A stretch of 40,698 nt of DNA. Source: Deltaproteobacteria bacterium (GTDB taxonomy: Bacteria > Desulfobacterota > GWC2-55-46 > UBA9637). The DNA lies in the NCBI GenBank assembly GCA_030690165.1, contig JAUYHF010000007.1, positions 90,722-131,419 on the forward strand, given 5' to 3'. Of this stretch, positions 9,879-18,047 are shown one piece after another; within the stretch, counting starts at the first letter, position 1; every line of letters begins with the position of its first letter. The notes beneath the pieces are model-generated. The model was not told the origin of the DNA and did no database searches. It saw nothing but the letters and a program-made list of their open reading frames with translations. Made by a program: the position numbers and the translations under genes.

Positions 9879-10763
9879 ATGAAAAGGATGCTTGTTCTAT
9901 TGTTTTTCAGTTTGTTTATTGTGATTGGTTTATGGTGGGCAAAGCCCACCCTACTTTTTGCCGCCCAATCCACCATCACAGAATCCGAAGGCTATGCGTG
10001 CATGGGAGAAGATAAGTCAAGGAAGCAGGCTGAACAGACTGCAATGACAGATGCAAAGAGGAAGGCAGTGGAAAATGTGATGAGTTATATAAAGAGCGAG
10101 ACAAAGGTCAAGGACTTTCAGCTTGAAAAGGATGTTATTGAGGCTTATGCAAATGCAAGCGTAAAGATAAATCAGGAGATTGAAAAGGGCTGGTATAAGG
10201 ATGCCACAATGGGAGATTGCTATAAGATTAAGATTAAAGCGGAGGTTGTCCCTGATGAAAAGGCAATGAAAAAGGTTTCGCAGGCAGTGGACGACCCGTC
10301 TGCGCCGCTTGGCGTCAATGTCTGGACAGATAAAAAGGAATATAAACATGGTGAAAAGATAAAGATCTATGTCAAAGGCAATAAGCCATTTTATGTGAGG
10401 GTTGTTTATAAAGATGCTGATGGAAGTATTTTACAGCTTCTTCCCAATCCATACAGGCAGGATAATTATTTCAATGGGGGTGTGGTTTACGAAATTCCGT
10501 CAGGAAATGATAGATTTGAACTTGAGGTAAGCCCGCCATTCGGCGAGGAGAACATAATCGTTTATGCAAGCACATCGCCTCTGGGCGGTATAGAGCTTGA
10601 ATCTTTGGGAGGGGTTTATCAGGTAAAAACAAATACAAAAGATATAGGCGACAGGACAAGGAGTGTTAAGATTATGGAAAAGGTGGGCAGCAAAGCCGGC
10701 GCTAATGAAGTTTCAGCTTCGGAATTTTTTGAAGAAAAGGCAGTTGTAAAGACAGGGAAATAG
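9879..10763 (+). CDS. Secreted DUF4384 domain protein
   Basis: 294 residues from ATG 9879 with a GAGGAGGGG ribosome site (the open frame extends upstream to 9795 without family support). An N-terminal signal peptide of about 30 residues is followed by an LPP20/FlgT-N-like helical region (DKSRKQAEQTAMTDAKRKAV). From about residue 145 comes a DUF4384 beta domain: VWTDKKEYKHGEKIKIYVK, FYVRVVYKDADGSILQLLPN, YEIPSGNDRFELEVSPPFG. DUF4384 is commonly linked to bacterial caspase-like and kinase-type proteins. The signal peptide contains an in-frame REP half-element (WWAKPTL, residues 19-25). The same two-domain layout recurs in the gene at 32848. Confidence 0.8.
   Translation: MKRMLVLLFFSLFIVIGLWWAKPTLLFAAQSTITESEGYACMGEDKSRKQAEQTAMTDAKRKAVENVMSYIKSETKVKDFQLEKDVIEAYANASVKINQEIEKGWYKDATMGDCYKIKIKAEVVPDEKAMKKVSQAVDDPSAPLGVNVWTDKKEYKHGEKIKIYVKGNKPFYVRVVYKDADGSILQLLPNPYRQDNYFNGGVVYEIPSGNDRFELEVSPPFGEENIIVYASTSPLGGIELESLGGVYQVKTNTKDIGDRTRSVKIMEKVGSKAGANEVSASEFFEEKAVVKTGK
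9934..9954 (-). repeat. GTAG-type REP half-element inside a signal-peptide sequence
   Basis: On the minus strand the sequence reads GTAG, GGTGGGC, TTT, GCCCACC: a perfect 7-bp palindrome next to the REP-typical GTAG. It lies wholly within the signal peptide of the DUF4384 gene and is read as WWAKPTL. Confidence 0.75.
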
Positions 10764-10785
10764 CAACTTTGCAGTTAAGTTTTTC

Positions 10786-10817
10786 ATATTATCAAAGTAT
10801 AGATTTTGTGATAATAT
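10786..10817. promoter_or_regulatory. 9-bp perfect inverted repeat before the DUF433 gene, candidate operator
   Basis: ATATTATCA and TGATAATAT form a perfect inverted repeat with 14 bases between the arms, 37 bases upstream of the DUF433 start. Its right arm contains a GATAATAT sequence that could double as a -10 element. No T-run follows, so a terminator is unlikely. Autoregulation by a toxin-antitoxin pair is a plausible reading. Confidence 0.45.
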
Positions 10818-10854
10818 AAGAGGCGGTTAAATGCAATAAAAAGGGGGATTGAGT

Positions 10855-11091
10855 ATGGGAAAAGAGGATTTATTAAACCGTATTATTGTAAAACCTGAAG
10901 TGATGGTGGGAAAGCCGACAATAAGGGGATTGAGAATTACTGTGGAGCAGATATTAAAGGCGCTTGCAGGAGGAGTAACAGTTGAAGAACTATTAGAAGA
11001 CTATCCTGAACTTGAAAGGGAAGATATTCAGGCAGCCCTTATGTATGCTTCTGAACTCGTAAACGAAGAACAGGTCTTTGCTGTCCGTTAA
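10855..11091 (+). CDS. DUF433 antitoxin-like protein
   Basis: 78 residues from ATG 10855 (AAGGGGG seven bases before; an in-frame TTG at 10849 is less likely). The motif IIVKPEVMVGKPTIRGLRITVEQIL followed by GVTVEELLEDYPELEREDIQAAL is the DUF433 signature. It is a winged-helix-like fold found as the antitoxin or partner beside PIN-like DUF5615 proteins. The next gene is exactly such a partner, 15 bases downstream. A perfect inverted repeat lies upstream. Function as an antitoxin is inferred from family and context. Confidence 0.88.
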   Translation: MGKEDLLNRIIVKPEVMVGKPTIRGLRITVEQILKALAGGVTVEELLEDYPELEREDIQAALMYASELVNEEQVFAVR

Positions 11092-11106
11092 GAATAATCT
11101 CTTGCT

Positions 11107-11466
11107 ATGGCAATCAAACTAAAATTTCTTGTAGATGTTGGCGTTGGCAAGAAAGTAGAGAAATATCTTGCAGAAACAGGCTATGATGTAAAGTGCGTGA
11201 GGAATATAAACCCAAGGGCTGGTGATTCTGATATATTGCATCTGGCAGTTAAGGAAAACCGTATGGTAATCACAATGGATAAAGACTTTGGGGAACTTGT
11301 TTACAATTCAGGAAAATTGCATTCGGGGGTATTGATTTTGAGGCTTGAAGATGCTAATGGCGACAAGAAGGTAGAAACCGTAAAGAAAATACTAAGCGAA
11401 TATTCAGATAAGTTATACGGCAAGTTTTGTGTATTTCAGGGAGAAAGGTTAAGAATAAAAAACTAA
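11107..11466 (+). CDS. DUF5615 PIN-like protein, probable toxin
   Basis: 119 residues. DUF5615 proteins are small PIN-like (Mut7-C-like) folds paired with DUF433. Visible are the N-terminal strand KFLVDVGVGKKVEKYLAETGYDV, ARAGDSDILHLA-type central helix (GDSDILHLAVKENRMVIT) and MDKDFGELVY, with aspartates D37-type and D56-type positions that would form the acidic centre. The first acidic position reads FLVDVGVG where many relatives have FLxDExL, so one acidic residue seems replaced. It probably acts as an RNase-like toxin with the upstream DUF433 protein, but nuclease activity is not shown for most members. Confidence 0.85.
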   Translation: MAIKLKFLVDVGVGKKVEKYLAETGYDVKCVRNINPRAGDSDILHLAVKENRMVITMDKDFGELVYNSGKLHSGVLILRLEDANGDKKVETVKKILSEYSDKLYGKFCVFQGERLRIKN

Positions 11467-11496
11467 AGCGTCTCTGAATTAAAGGAGGAGGGCGCG

Positions 11497-13947
11497 ATGA
11501 AAACATTCAAAAAAATGACCCTGCCAAGAATTTTGTCTGTTATTTTTATTCTCTTTCTTCCCTCATGTATGGCAACGCCTGATATTCATGTTAAAAGCTC
11601 AGACATGTCAATTGCGATCAAGAAAGAGTCACCTGCGGTAATGCGTGTAGCGGTTTCTCTTGATGGTAAATATATATTGTCTGGAAGCATTGATTCTACA
11701 TTCAGGCTGTGGGATATTTCAGCAGGAAAAGAGATAAGAAAATTCATTGTAAATCCAATAAACACTAATATGGGGCAGGGTGTTCAGGTAGCTTTTTCCT
11801 CTGATGGCAAACATGCGATTTCGGTTGGTGCAGACAATTTTAAGATTTGGGATATTTCAACTGGTGGTGAAGTAAGCTCTTTTGATATTGGCAGTTCATA
11901 TGTGACGAGCATAAGTATATCTGCAGATGGGAGATATGCTCTGATACCATTCAATATCCTATTTTCATCAAGGCTCCACCTATATTTATTAGGTATTGGA
12001 TCCGACAAGGTAATAAAGTTGGGAAAGTCTGTAAAAACGTGGGGTAGTGATTTTGTATCAGCTGCTATTTCTCCTGATGGAAAATATGCTTTATCAGGTC
12101 ATGGTGATGGCAAAATAGAGCTATGGGACATTGCAAAAGAAAAGGTAATAAAAAAGATTAAGGGTAGAAGTTTTTTTCCGTCGGGAATTACTTCCGTGGC
12201 ATTCTCTCCTGATGGGAAATATGCCCTTTCAGGAGGAACTGATAATACTGTTAAGTATTGGGATGTGACCAGCGGTGCAGAAATAAAGTCATTCAAAGGG
12301 CATACCAGTGTTACAGGTATTCTTTCCGTAACCTTTTCTCCTGATGGCAAACTTGGATTGTCAGGAGGTTGCGATGCTCTTATTAAATTGTGGGACCTTA
12401 CTACTGGCGCTGAGTTAAAAACCTTTACAGGACACACAAGCGGAGGAGTGAATTGCGTTACTTCCGTCCAATTTACACCTGATGGAAGTCATATAGTTTC
12501 AGGCGGTGACGCCTCTGTGAGAATCTGGGATGTTGCTACAGGCGAGGAAATTGCCACTATGATCGGGTTCGAAGATGGTGAATGGATAGTTTTGACAACA
12601 GAAGGCTACTACAACTCCTCTGAGAAAGGTGCTCAATATCATACTGTTAAGATGGGGGGAAAAGACTACAGTGTTGACAGCTTCTACGACGTTTTCTACC
12701 GTCCTGACATGGTAGCAGCCAAGTTGAGAGGAGAAGACATAAAAGACTTAATCACAATCATCATGAAAGACGCAATCAAAACCCCGCCTCCTGTAGTTGA
12801 GATTAGCCCGATCGCATCATCTCCAACATCTTCAAAGGCAAAAGTCTGCTATAACATAAAAAGCACTGGCGGAGGAATAGGAGAGGTCCGGCTATTTCAT
12901 AACGGAAAACTCATAGAATCAGATGGCTTTTACAAAGAAGCAGCCAAAGCAGTTACAGAAAAGACCCAGCTTGTGAAACTCAACAGCAAGACAATATATG
13001 AAGACATGAGAAGCGTAAAGATAAAAGGCATAGGAGAGATAAGCCCTGTAACAACCAAGACAAAGGGAGAGGTCTTTAACGACTGTAAAGAGATAGAGGC
13101 AATATCAGGAGAAAACGAGATAAGCATAACAGCATTTAACAAAGGCAATACAGTCCAGGGCTATATGCAGACAGCCAAATTCACCTCAACAATAAAACAG
13201 GAAGAACCCCATCTTTACATCCTCTCCATAGGTATAGACCAATACAAAGACAACTCAATAAACCTCAAATACGCGGTAAAAGACTCAAAAGACATAGAAG
13301 AAAGACTTCTTAAACAGGCAAAGAGCATCTACAAACCCCGGAACATCCACTACGAACTCTTTACAGACGATAATGCCACAAAGGCAAATATAATAAGCAA
13401 AATCAATGAACTTTCACAAAAAATCAAACCAACAGACAGTTTCATACTTTTTGTTGCAGGTCATGGGATACTCCTTCAGAACCAATACTACATGCTTACC
13501 CACGACTTTGACGGGAAGGTAAATGATAATAACCTCATAAGCTCAAATGAAATCGTAGAGTTCTCAAAGAAAATCAAATCCCTAAGCCAATTATTTATCT
13601 TTGACACCTGCCACGCAGGAGGAGTTGACTACATAGTAAGCGGTCTTTACGATGCAAGGATGTCGGTATTGGCTAAGAAGATGGGCTTACACATCTATGC
13701 CTCAGCAAGCGACAAGCAGTCAGCGCTGGATGGTTATCAGGGGAACGGACTTTTCACATACATACTCCTTGACGGACTGAATAACAAAATAGAAGCAGAC
13801 AAAAATCAGGATAAACAAATCAGTCTCACAGAACTCGGAGGATACACAAAACAGACAACAACAGAGATATCAAAAAAAATAGGACATCAACAGACGCCAT
13901 TGATAATAAACTTTGGCAAGGATAATGCAGTTTATGAGTTGAGGTAA
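11497..13947 (+). CDS. Lipoprotein with WD40 propeller and C-terminal caspase-like (C14) domain
   Basis: 816 residues, strong AAAGGAGG site. The N-terminus has a hydrophobic stretch and lipobox LPSC (Cys about 24), so it is likely exported and lipid-anchored. Residues about 45-355 hold seven WD40-type repeats (for example VAFSPDGKYALSGGTDNTV then YWDV), the third degenerate. A beta-rich linker domain (about 425-560; GGGIGEVRLFHNGKL) follows. From about 570 comes the caspase fold: YILSIGIDQYKDNSINLKYAVKD, His656 in FVAGHGI and Cys705 in FDTCHAGG, the expected catalytic dyad. An EF-hand-like loop (residues 768-779, DKNQDKQISLTE) lies near the C-terminus. Substrate unknown; the propeller may recruit it. 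Confidence 0.9.
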   Translation: MKTFKKMTLPRILSVIFILFLPSCMATPDIHVKSSDMSIAIKKESPAVMRVAVSLDGKYILSGSIDSTFRLWDISAGKEIRKFIVNPINTNMGQGVQVAFSSDGKHAISVGADNFKIWDISTGGEVSSFDIGSSYVTSISISADGRYALIPFNILFSSRLHLYLLGIGSDKVIKLGKSVKTWGSDFVSAAISPDGKYALSGHGDGKIELWDIAKEKVIKKIKGRSFFPSGITSVAFSPDGKYALSGGTDNTVKYWDVTSGAEIKSFKGHTSVTGILSVTFSPDGKLGLSGGCDALIKLWDLTTGAELKTFTGHTSGGVNCVTSVQFTPDGSHIVSGGDASVRIWDVATGEEIATMIGFEDGEWIVLTTEGYYNSSEKGAQYHTVKMGGKDYSVDSFYDVFYRPDMVAAKLRGEDIKDLITIIMKDAIKTPPPVVEISPIASSPTSSKAKVCYNIKSTGGGIGEVRLFHNGKLIESDGFYKEAAKAVTEKTQLVKLNSKTIYEDMRSVKIKGIGEISPVTTKTKGEVFNDCKEIEAISGENEISITAFNKGNTVQGYMQTAKFTSTIKQEEPHLYILSIGIDQYKDNSINLKYAVKDSKDIEERLLKQAKSIYKPRNIHYELFTDDNATKANIISKINELSQKIKPTDSFILFVAGHGILLQNQYYMLTHDFDGKVNDNNLISSNEIVEFSKKIKSLSQLFIFDTCHAGGVDYIVSGLYDARMSVLAKKMGLHIYASASDKQSALDGYQGNGLFTYILLDGLNNKIEADKNQDKQISLTELGGYTKQTTTEISKKIGHQQTPLIINFGKDNAVYELR

Positions 13948-13976
13948 GAAGATTATTCTTATTGCTCCGAAAATAG

Positions 13977-14102
13977 CCCATCCCCACCCTAACCCTCCCC
14001 TTGAATGGGAGGGAACAAAAAAGTCTCCTCTCCATCAGGGAGAGGATTAAAGCTTGCCCCCGAAGTATTTATCGGGGGGTGAGGGTGGGGTTAATTTTCA
14101 TC
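13977..14102. repeat. Long palindromic interspersed repeat, copy 1 (with a nested hairpin)
   Basis: Starts CCCATCCCCACCCTAACC and ends with GGGTGAGGGTGGGG then TTAATTTTCAT. Inside are the hairpins CTCCCCTTGAATGGGAG and CTCTCCATCAGGGAGAG, and the two ends are complementary. A further perfect 7-bp hairpin (CCCCCGA/TCGGGGG, 14057-14078) interrupts it. The other copy, without this insert, is at 32731-32830 in opposite orientation. It fills most of the gap between the WD40-caspase gene and the MAT gene. Confidence 0.85.
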
Positions 14103-14157
14103 CCCCTTTGTGAGCCAAAGGCTCGTTAGGGTTTCACCTGATAAAGAGGTATAACAA

Positions 14158-15369
14158 ATGCCGAGAAATATCGCAGTAGAAATCCTTAAAAATAAACCTG
14201 TATCAGAGCAGGATGTTGAGATTGTTGAGAGGAAGGGTGTGGGACATCCTGATTATATCTGCGATGCCATAATGGACAGTATCTCCGTTGCCCTGAGCCA
14301 GGAGTATCTTAAAAGATTTGGGGATATTCTCCACCATAATATTGACAAAGGGCTTCTTGCAGCGGGACAGGTGGAAAGGAGATTCTGCGGCGGCAGGGTT
14401 TTAAAGCCCATGGAGCTTATAATCGGCGACAGGGCTACCTTTAAGGCCGGCGGCAAGGATATAGATGTGGAAGGCATTGCAGTTAAGACCGCAAAGAGAT
14501 GGTTTGAAAATAATCTGAGGTTTGTTGATTCGGAAAAAGATGTCAGATACAGGAGCGTGCTTGCGCCGTCATCAGAGGAGCTTGCAGATATCTTCAAAAG
14601 AAAGGGAAAAATCAGGGGCGCAAACGATACCTCCGCAGTTGTGGGGTATGCGCCATTTACCTCCACGGAGAGCTCTGTTTACGAAACCGAAAGGTTTTTA
14701 AATTCAGAGGAGATTAAGAACATTCATCCTGAAACAGGCGAGGATGTGAAGGTAATGGGGCTGAGAAAAGGGGATATATTGGAGATGACTGTTGCTGTGC
14801 CGCTTATCTCAAGATATGTTGAAAACGAAAAGGATTATTTTATAAAAAAGGATAAGATAAAAACGCTGATAAATAGGTTTGTCCATGATAAATTTAAGTT
14901 TGATAAAATAACCGTCCATCTTAATACCCTTGACAAGAAGGGAAAAGGACTCGGCGGCATATATCTTTCTTTACTTGGAACATCTGCAGAAGATGCAGAC
15001 TCAGGACAGGTTGGAAGGGGAAACAGGGTGAACGGCATAATATCACTTAATAGGCCAATGGGCACAGAGGCAGCTGCCGGCAAAAATCCTGTAAGTCATG
15101 TGGGCAAGATTTACAATATCCTTGCGCATAAATTGGCAAAGGATATATATGATAATGTTGAGGGGGTAAAAGAGGTCTATGTGTGGCTTTTAAGCGAGAT
15201 TGGGACAAGGATTGATAAGCCGCACCTTGCTTCTGCGCATATTGTATTGCAAAGGGGCGCTGATAAAAGGAAGGTTTGCAAAAAGGCGGAAGGAATGATA
15301 GAAAAAGGGTTAGCCGATATAGGTAGATTGTGTATGGAGCTTGCCCGCGGCAGGTATCCGGTCTGCTGA
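14158..15369 (+). CDS. S-adenosylmethionine synthetase, archaeal type
   Basis: 403 residues, the typical size of the archaeal-type MAT, which makes S-adenosylmethionine from methionine and ATP. Diagnostic segments are VEIVERKGVGHPDYICDAIMD, HHNIDKGLLAAGQVERRF, IIGDRATF, GANDTSAVVGYAPFT, SGQVGRGNRVNGIISLNRP and AAAGKNPVSHVGKIYN. The bacterial MetK signature (GAGDQG and others) is absent. AGAGG lies before the ATG. Archaeal-type MAT is known in some bacterial lineages, and codon use here looks like the neighbours, so any transfer is old or amelioration is complete. Whether a bacterial metK is also present elsewhere cannot be seen. Confidence 0.94.
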   Translation: MPRNIAVEILKNKPVSEQDVEIVERKGVGHPDYICDAIMDSISVALSQEYLKRFGDILHHNIDKGLLAAGQVERRFCGGRVLKPMELIIGDRATFKAGGKDIDVEGIAVKTAKRWFENNLRFVDSEKDVRYRSVLAPSSEELADIFKRKGKIRGANDTSAVVGYAPFTSTESSVYETERFLNSEEIKNIHPETGEDVKVMGLRKGDILEMTVAVPLISRYVENEKDYFIKKDKIKTLINRFVHDKFKFDKITVHLNTLDKKGKGLGGIYLSLLGTSAEDADSGQVGRGNRVNGIISLNRPMGTEAAAGKNPVSHVGKIYNILAHKLAKDIYDNVEGVKEVYVWLLSEIGTRIDKPHLASAHIVLQRGADKRKVCKKAEGMIEKGLADIGRLCMELARGRYPVC

Positions 15370-15461
15370 TTTTGCAGATTAGGCTCAATAGGTTTTAGAT
15401 TTGCTATTTCCGATTGATACTTTTTTAGTTATTCCCAAATCATTTTTTAATGGAGGTAATC

Positions 15462-16064
15462 ATGGCAAAGAGAGGACATGTATGGCGCAGATATTATATC
15501 CATGAGATTCAAAAGGAGTATGCAATAATGGTGGTCATACTCCTGCTGGTATATACCTTCATCCTGAGTCTGTTTCTTTTTGGACCGCCTGCGATTAAAC
15601 TATTTGCTGATGTTCCGTTACCGGAGAAGGCGGAGGCTTCCACACAAGTCCTGGTATTTGCAGATAGGCTCTGGCCGGCGGTAATCGTAAGCTTCTTCCT
15701 GAGCACTGCTATCAGTATCTATGCTACCCATCGTGTTGCAGGACCTATATACAGGTTTGAACAAACGGTAAAAAGGCTGATTTTGGGGGATATTTCGGTA
15801 AGGATTAAACTAAGGGAAAATGACCGGTTAGTCTGCCTTTCAAATCTTATCAATCAGATGGCGGATAATATGAGCGCAGCTATAAGCGACGTCAAAAAAG
15901 AGACAGTTGAAATGAAAGAAATACTTGATAAAATTTTGCCGGAACTGGGATCTCAAGGCCATAAAGATATGTTGAAATCTATGGAAGGCATTGCAGAACA
16001 TCGGGACAGGATAGAAAAGATGTTGGCAAAATTCAATGTAACCCAGGTTAAAAAAGCAGATTAA
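15462..16064 (+). CDS. Two-helix membrane protein with HAMP domain
   Basis: 200 residues from ATG 15462 with TGGAGGT seven bases before. TM1 is at about 25-47, a short periplasmic loop follows, TM2 is at about 70-88, then a HAMP domain begins RVAGPIYRFEQTVKRLILGDI and ends near residue 140. The remaining 60 residues form a charged coiled coil. There is no kinase, cyclase or MCP output domain, so the protein may pass a signal by protein contact. Similar stand-alone HAMP proteins occur beside pilin-like genes in delta-proteobacteria-like genomes, and here a pilin gene follows. Confidence 0.8.
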   Translation: MAKRGHVWRRYYIHEIQKEYAIMVVILLLVYTFILSLFLFGPPAIKLFADVPLPEKAEASTQVLVFADRLWPAVIVSFFLSTAISIYATHRVAGPIYRFEQTVKRLILGDISVRIKLRENDRLVCLSNLINQMADNMSAAISDVKKETVEMKEILDKILPELGSQGHKDMLKSMEGIAEHRDRIEKMLAKFNVTQVKKAD

Positions 16065-16094
16065 ACATTCTGTAATGATAGAGGAAAGGCCATC

Positions 16095-16544
16095 ATGCTT
16101 TTAGTTGATAGACCATTCCAAAAAAACTCATCCGGAAAAGGCATCACTGCCTTAAACAACCGCAAACAACCCCCGATGTTTTATTGCAAACCAGGGTTTA
16201 CATTTATAGAGTTATTGTTTGTTATGATAGTGATGGCAATTTTATCTATTATTGCAATTCCGTTATATTTTAGTATAATCAAAACTGCCAAGACTGTGGA
16301 GGCGCAGCAGGCATTAACAGAAATCCAGAGATTGGAAGAATTATATCTGTTTGATAATAACAACTATTCAAACAATCTTTCAGGAATAGGATTCAAGGAT
16401 CAGCTTAAATATTATTCTGTAACTATAGCGCTTAAGCCCAATGGTTTTACTGCCACAGCAACAGGAAATCTTGATAGCGATGCTGATATGGATACATGGA
16501 CAATAGATGAAACCAAAAGGCTTGTTCATGGAATTCAGGATTGA
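16095..16544 (+). CDS. Type IV pilin-like protein
   Basis: 149 residues. The prepilin peptidase site is seen in KPGFTFIELLFVMIVMAIL, with cleavage after G34 and the invariant Glu at position +5 of the mature protein, followed by the hydrophobic spine helix. The mature C-terminal part (about 115 residues) is small, with AQQALTEIQRLEELYLFDNNNYS, typical of class IVa minor pilins or PilA-N/GspG-like proteins. The start at 16095 has a GAGGAAAGG site but gives an unusually long 34-residue leader. An inner ATG at 16176 gives a normal 7-residue leader but lacks a clear ribosome site. Confidence 0.88.
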   Translation: MLLVDRPFQKNSSGKGITALNNRKQPPMFYCKPGFTFIELLFVMIVMAILSIIAIPLYFSIIKTAKTVEAQQALTEIQRLEELYLFDNNNYSNNLSGIGFKDQLKYYSVTIALKPNGFTATATGNLDSDADMDTWTIDETKRLVHGIQD

Positions 16545-16558
16545 TTCGGAGGATAATA

Positions 16559-16936
16559 ATGACGAGAAAATTGGCGAGAGATGAAATGTTTGAAAAAATG
16601 CTTATAGAAAAGAAGCGCAAGATGTGGAATGAATTGAGGGATGAGATTTTTAATAAGCTGGGCAAGGAATACCATAAGCAGTTTGATAGTCCGCAGGATT
16701 TGGAGGAGCAGTCTCTTATTGATTTGGTAGAGGATACAGGCCTTGCCGTTGCTGACATGCGGCGTGAAGAGCTTACAAAAATGGACGAGGCAATCGCAAG
16801 ACTTGAGGCCGGAACTTACGGGATATGCGAGGGCTGTGGGGCAGAGATAGATGAGGGAAGATTAAAGGTTGTTCCTTTAACGTCTTATTGTGTCACCTGT
16901 CAGGCAAAGAAGGAAGGGAAAAAGCCAACACTGTAG
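16559..16936 (+). CDS. TraR/DksA-type C4 zinc-finger protein
   Basis: 125 residues from ATG 16559 with CGGAGG upstream. The N-terminal two thirds are a charged coiled coil, and residues about 90-115 form the zinc finger: CEGCG, then 17 residues later CVTCQ. The motif GTYGICEGCGAEIDEGRL is typical of the family. DksA-like proteins bind RNA polymerase in the secondary channel and, with ppGpp, adjust stress-related transcription. The coiled-coil tip of true DksA carries two aspartates; here IDLVEDTGLAVADMRR has acidic residues near that place, but an exact assignment needs alignment. It lies 14 bases after the pilin gene. Confidence 0.9.
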   Translation: MTRKLARDEMFEKMLIEKKRKMWNELRDEIFNKLGKEYHKQFDSPQDLEEQSLIDLVEDTGLAVADMRREELTKMDEAIARLEAGTYGICEGCGAEIDEGRLKVVPLTSYCVTCQAKKEGKKPTL

Positions 16937-17013
16937 ACTGCTTACTGAATGTTCCAGACATCCTGCACCAAACTCCATGAAATAGGCCAACTCCGGTAAA
17001 AGATAGGGTTTGT

Positions 17014-17484
17014 ATGAAGTTAAAAACCGGAAGCCGTGAAACAAAAGCCAGCATGAAAACAGGGCGTCAAATATCTTCCGGCGGTGTGGTCTTTCGCAGG
17101 GTAAACAGTAGGACTGAAGTTGCGCTCATTGCCGTAAAAGAAGGTAAAGTGTGGTGTCTGCCAAAGGGATTGGTGGAAGAGGGCGAAAACATTGCCGGAA
17201 CTGCCCACCGTGAGGTGAATGAAGAGACCGGATTGGACGGTAAGATTATAAAGCTCATTGACCACATCCAATATTTTTATGCGCACAAAGAGGCGGAAGA
17301 GACAAAACGGTTTTTCAAGATAGTCTATTTTTTCCTGATGGAATATACCCAAGGGGATGTGAAAAATCATGACAGCGAAGTCAATGACTGCCGATGGTTT
17401 CCCATTGATGATGCAATAAAGATGGTTGAATATAAGGGCGAGAAAGAGATTTTGAAAAAGGCAAGGAGAATGATTGCAGTATAA
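17014..17484 (+). CDS. Nudix hydrolase
   Basis: 156 residues. The Nudix box is complete: G, five residues, E, seven residues, REVNEETGL (G58 region GLVEEGE through REVNEETGLDG), so Mg-dependent cleavage of a nucleoside diphosphate linked to another group is expected. The N-terminal ISSGGVVFRR strand and the WCLPKGLVEEGE segment resemble the diadenosine tetraphosphate/NTP-type members, but the substrate cannot be named. The first 13 residues before an inner ATG (17053) are poorly conserved in type, so the start is uncertain. It stands alone before a converging toxin-antitoxin pair. Confidence 0.9.
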   Translation: MKLKTGSRETKASMKTGRQISSGGVVFRRVNSRTEVALIAVKEGKVWCLPKGLVEEGENIAGTAHREVNEETGLDGKIIKLIDHIQYFYAHKEAEETKRFFKIVYFFLMEYTQGDVKNHDSEVNDCRWFPIDDAIKMVEYKGEKEILKKARRMIAV

Positions 17485-17523
17485 CTCTTGAATTCAGTGA
17501 CGTCAGTCTACTGGAGCGGCTTG

Positions 17524-17829
17524 TTAGACACTATCTATTCTCTTTTTAATCAAATCAGGGCTTCTTTTGCCATGAATTACAGCCAGAACAATTATTCTTT
17601 CTTTTTCAACGAGGTAGATTATTTTGTAAGGAAATCTTTTGATGAGGTGTTTCCTTGTCCCTTTATATTCAGGCGCATGGATTTCCGGTTTTCTTTCTAT
17701 GAATCTTAAACCTACATCAACCCGTAAAAGAAAGTCATATCCCAACCCAAGCCTGTTATCCTCATACCATGAAAATGCTTCCTTCAGGTCGTTTTCGGCT
17801 TCAGGTCTGATTATGACTTTGTATTTCAT
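17524..17829 (-). CDS. RelE/ParE-family toxin
   Basis: 101 residues. The ParE/RelE signature is visible in YKVIIRPEAENDLKEAFSWYE, LLRVDVGLRFIERKPEIHA and the C-terminal FPYKIIYLVEKERIIVLAVIHGKRSP. It overlaps the upstream antitoxin gene by 4 bases (ATG within its stop). Members of this fold either cut ribosome-bound mRNA or poison gyrase; the sequence does not show which. The stop lies near the converging Nudix gene. Confidence 0.9.
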   Translation of the reverse strand: MKYKVIIRPEAENDLKEAFSWYEDNRLGLGYDFLLRVDVGLRFIERKPEIHAPEYKGTRKHLIKRFPYKIIYLVEKERIIVLAVIHGKRSPDLIKKRIDSV

Positions 17830-18047
17830 TGTTTAGCTGCTATCCTTTTGTAAACATCTTCCCACGGAGAGCCTAAATCGGGGTTTCTATGATATGCCTC
17901 CAATCGTTCATCAATTATCTTTTTTTCCTCTGCTGTTAATTCGATAGCCTCCGGTTCAGCGGCTATTGTATCCCAGATGTCCTCTACGAGCTGAATTCTT
18001 TCAGGTATTGACAATGCAAGGGTGTCTGTTGCTGTTATCTGTTTCAT
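17826..18047 (-). CDS. Addiction-module antitoxin
   Basis: 73 residues. The layout LALSIPERIQLVEDIWDTIAAEPEAIELTAEEKKIIDERLEAYHRNP and the C-terminal SPWEDVYKRI match the small addiction-module component family (TIGR02574-like) that pairs with ParE/RelE toxins. The C-terminal part probably wraps the toxin. A GGAGG sequence lies just upstream of the ATG on the minus strand. It is translationally coupled to the toxin gene. Confidence 0.88.
   Translation of the reverse strand: MKQITATDTLALSIPERIQLVEDIWDTIAAEPEAIELTAEEKKIIDERLEAYHRNPDLGSPWEDVYKRIAAKQ

Noticed and set aside
14103-14157. Possible SAM riboswitch or leader before the MAT gene
   Set aside because: Only a 5-bp GAGCC/GGCTC hairpin is seen; no conserved riboswitch core could be recognised, and the preceding sequence is an interspersed repeat.
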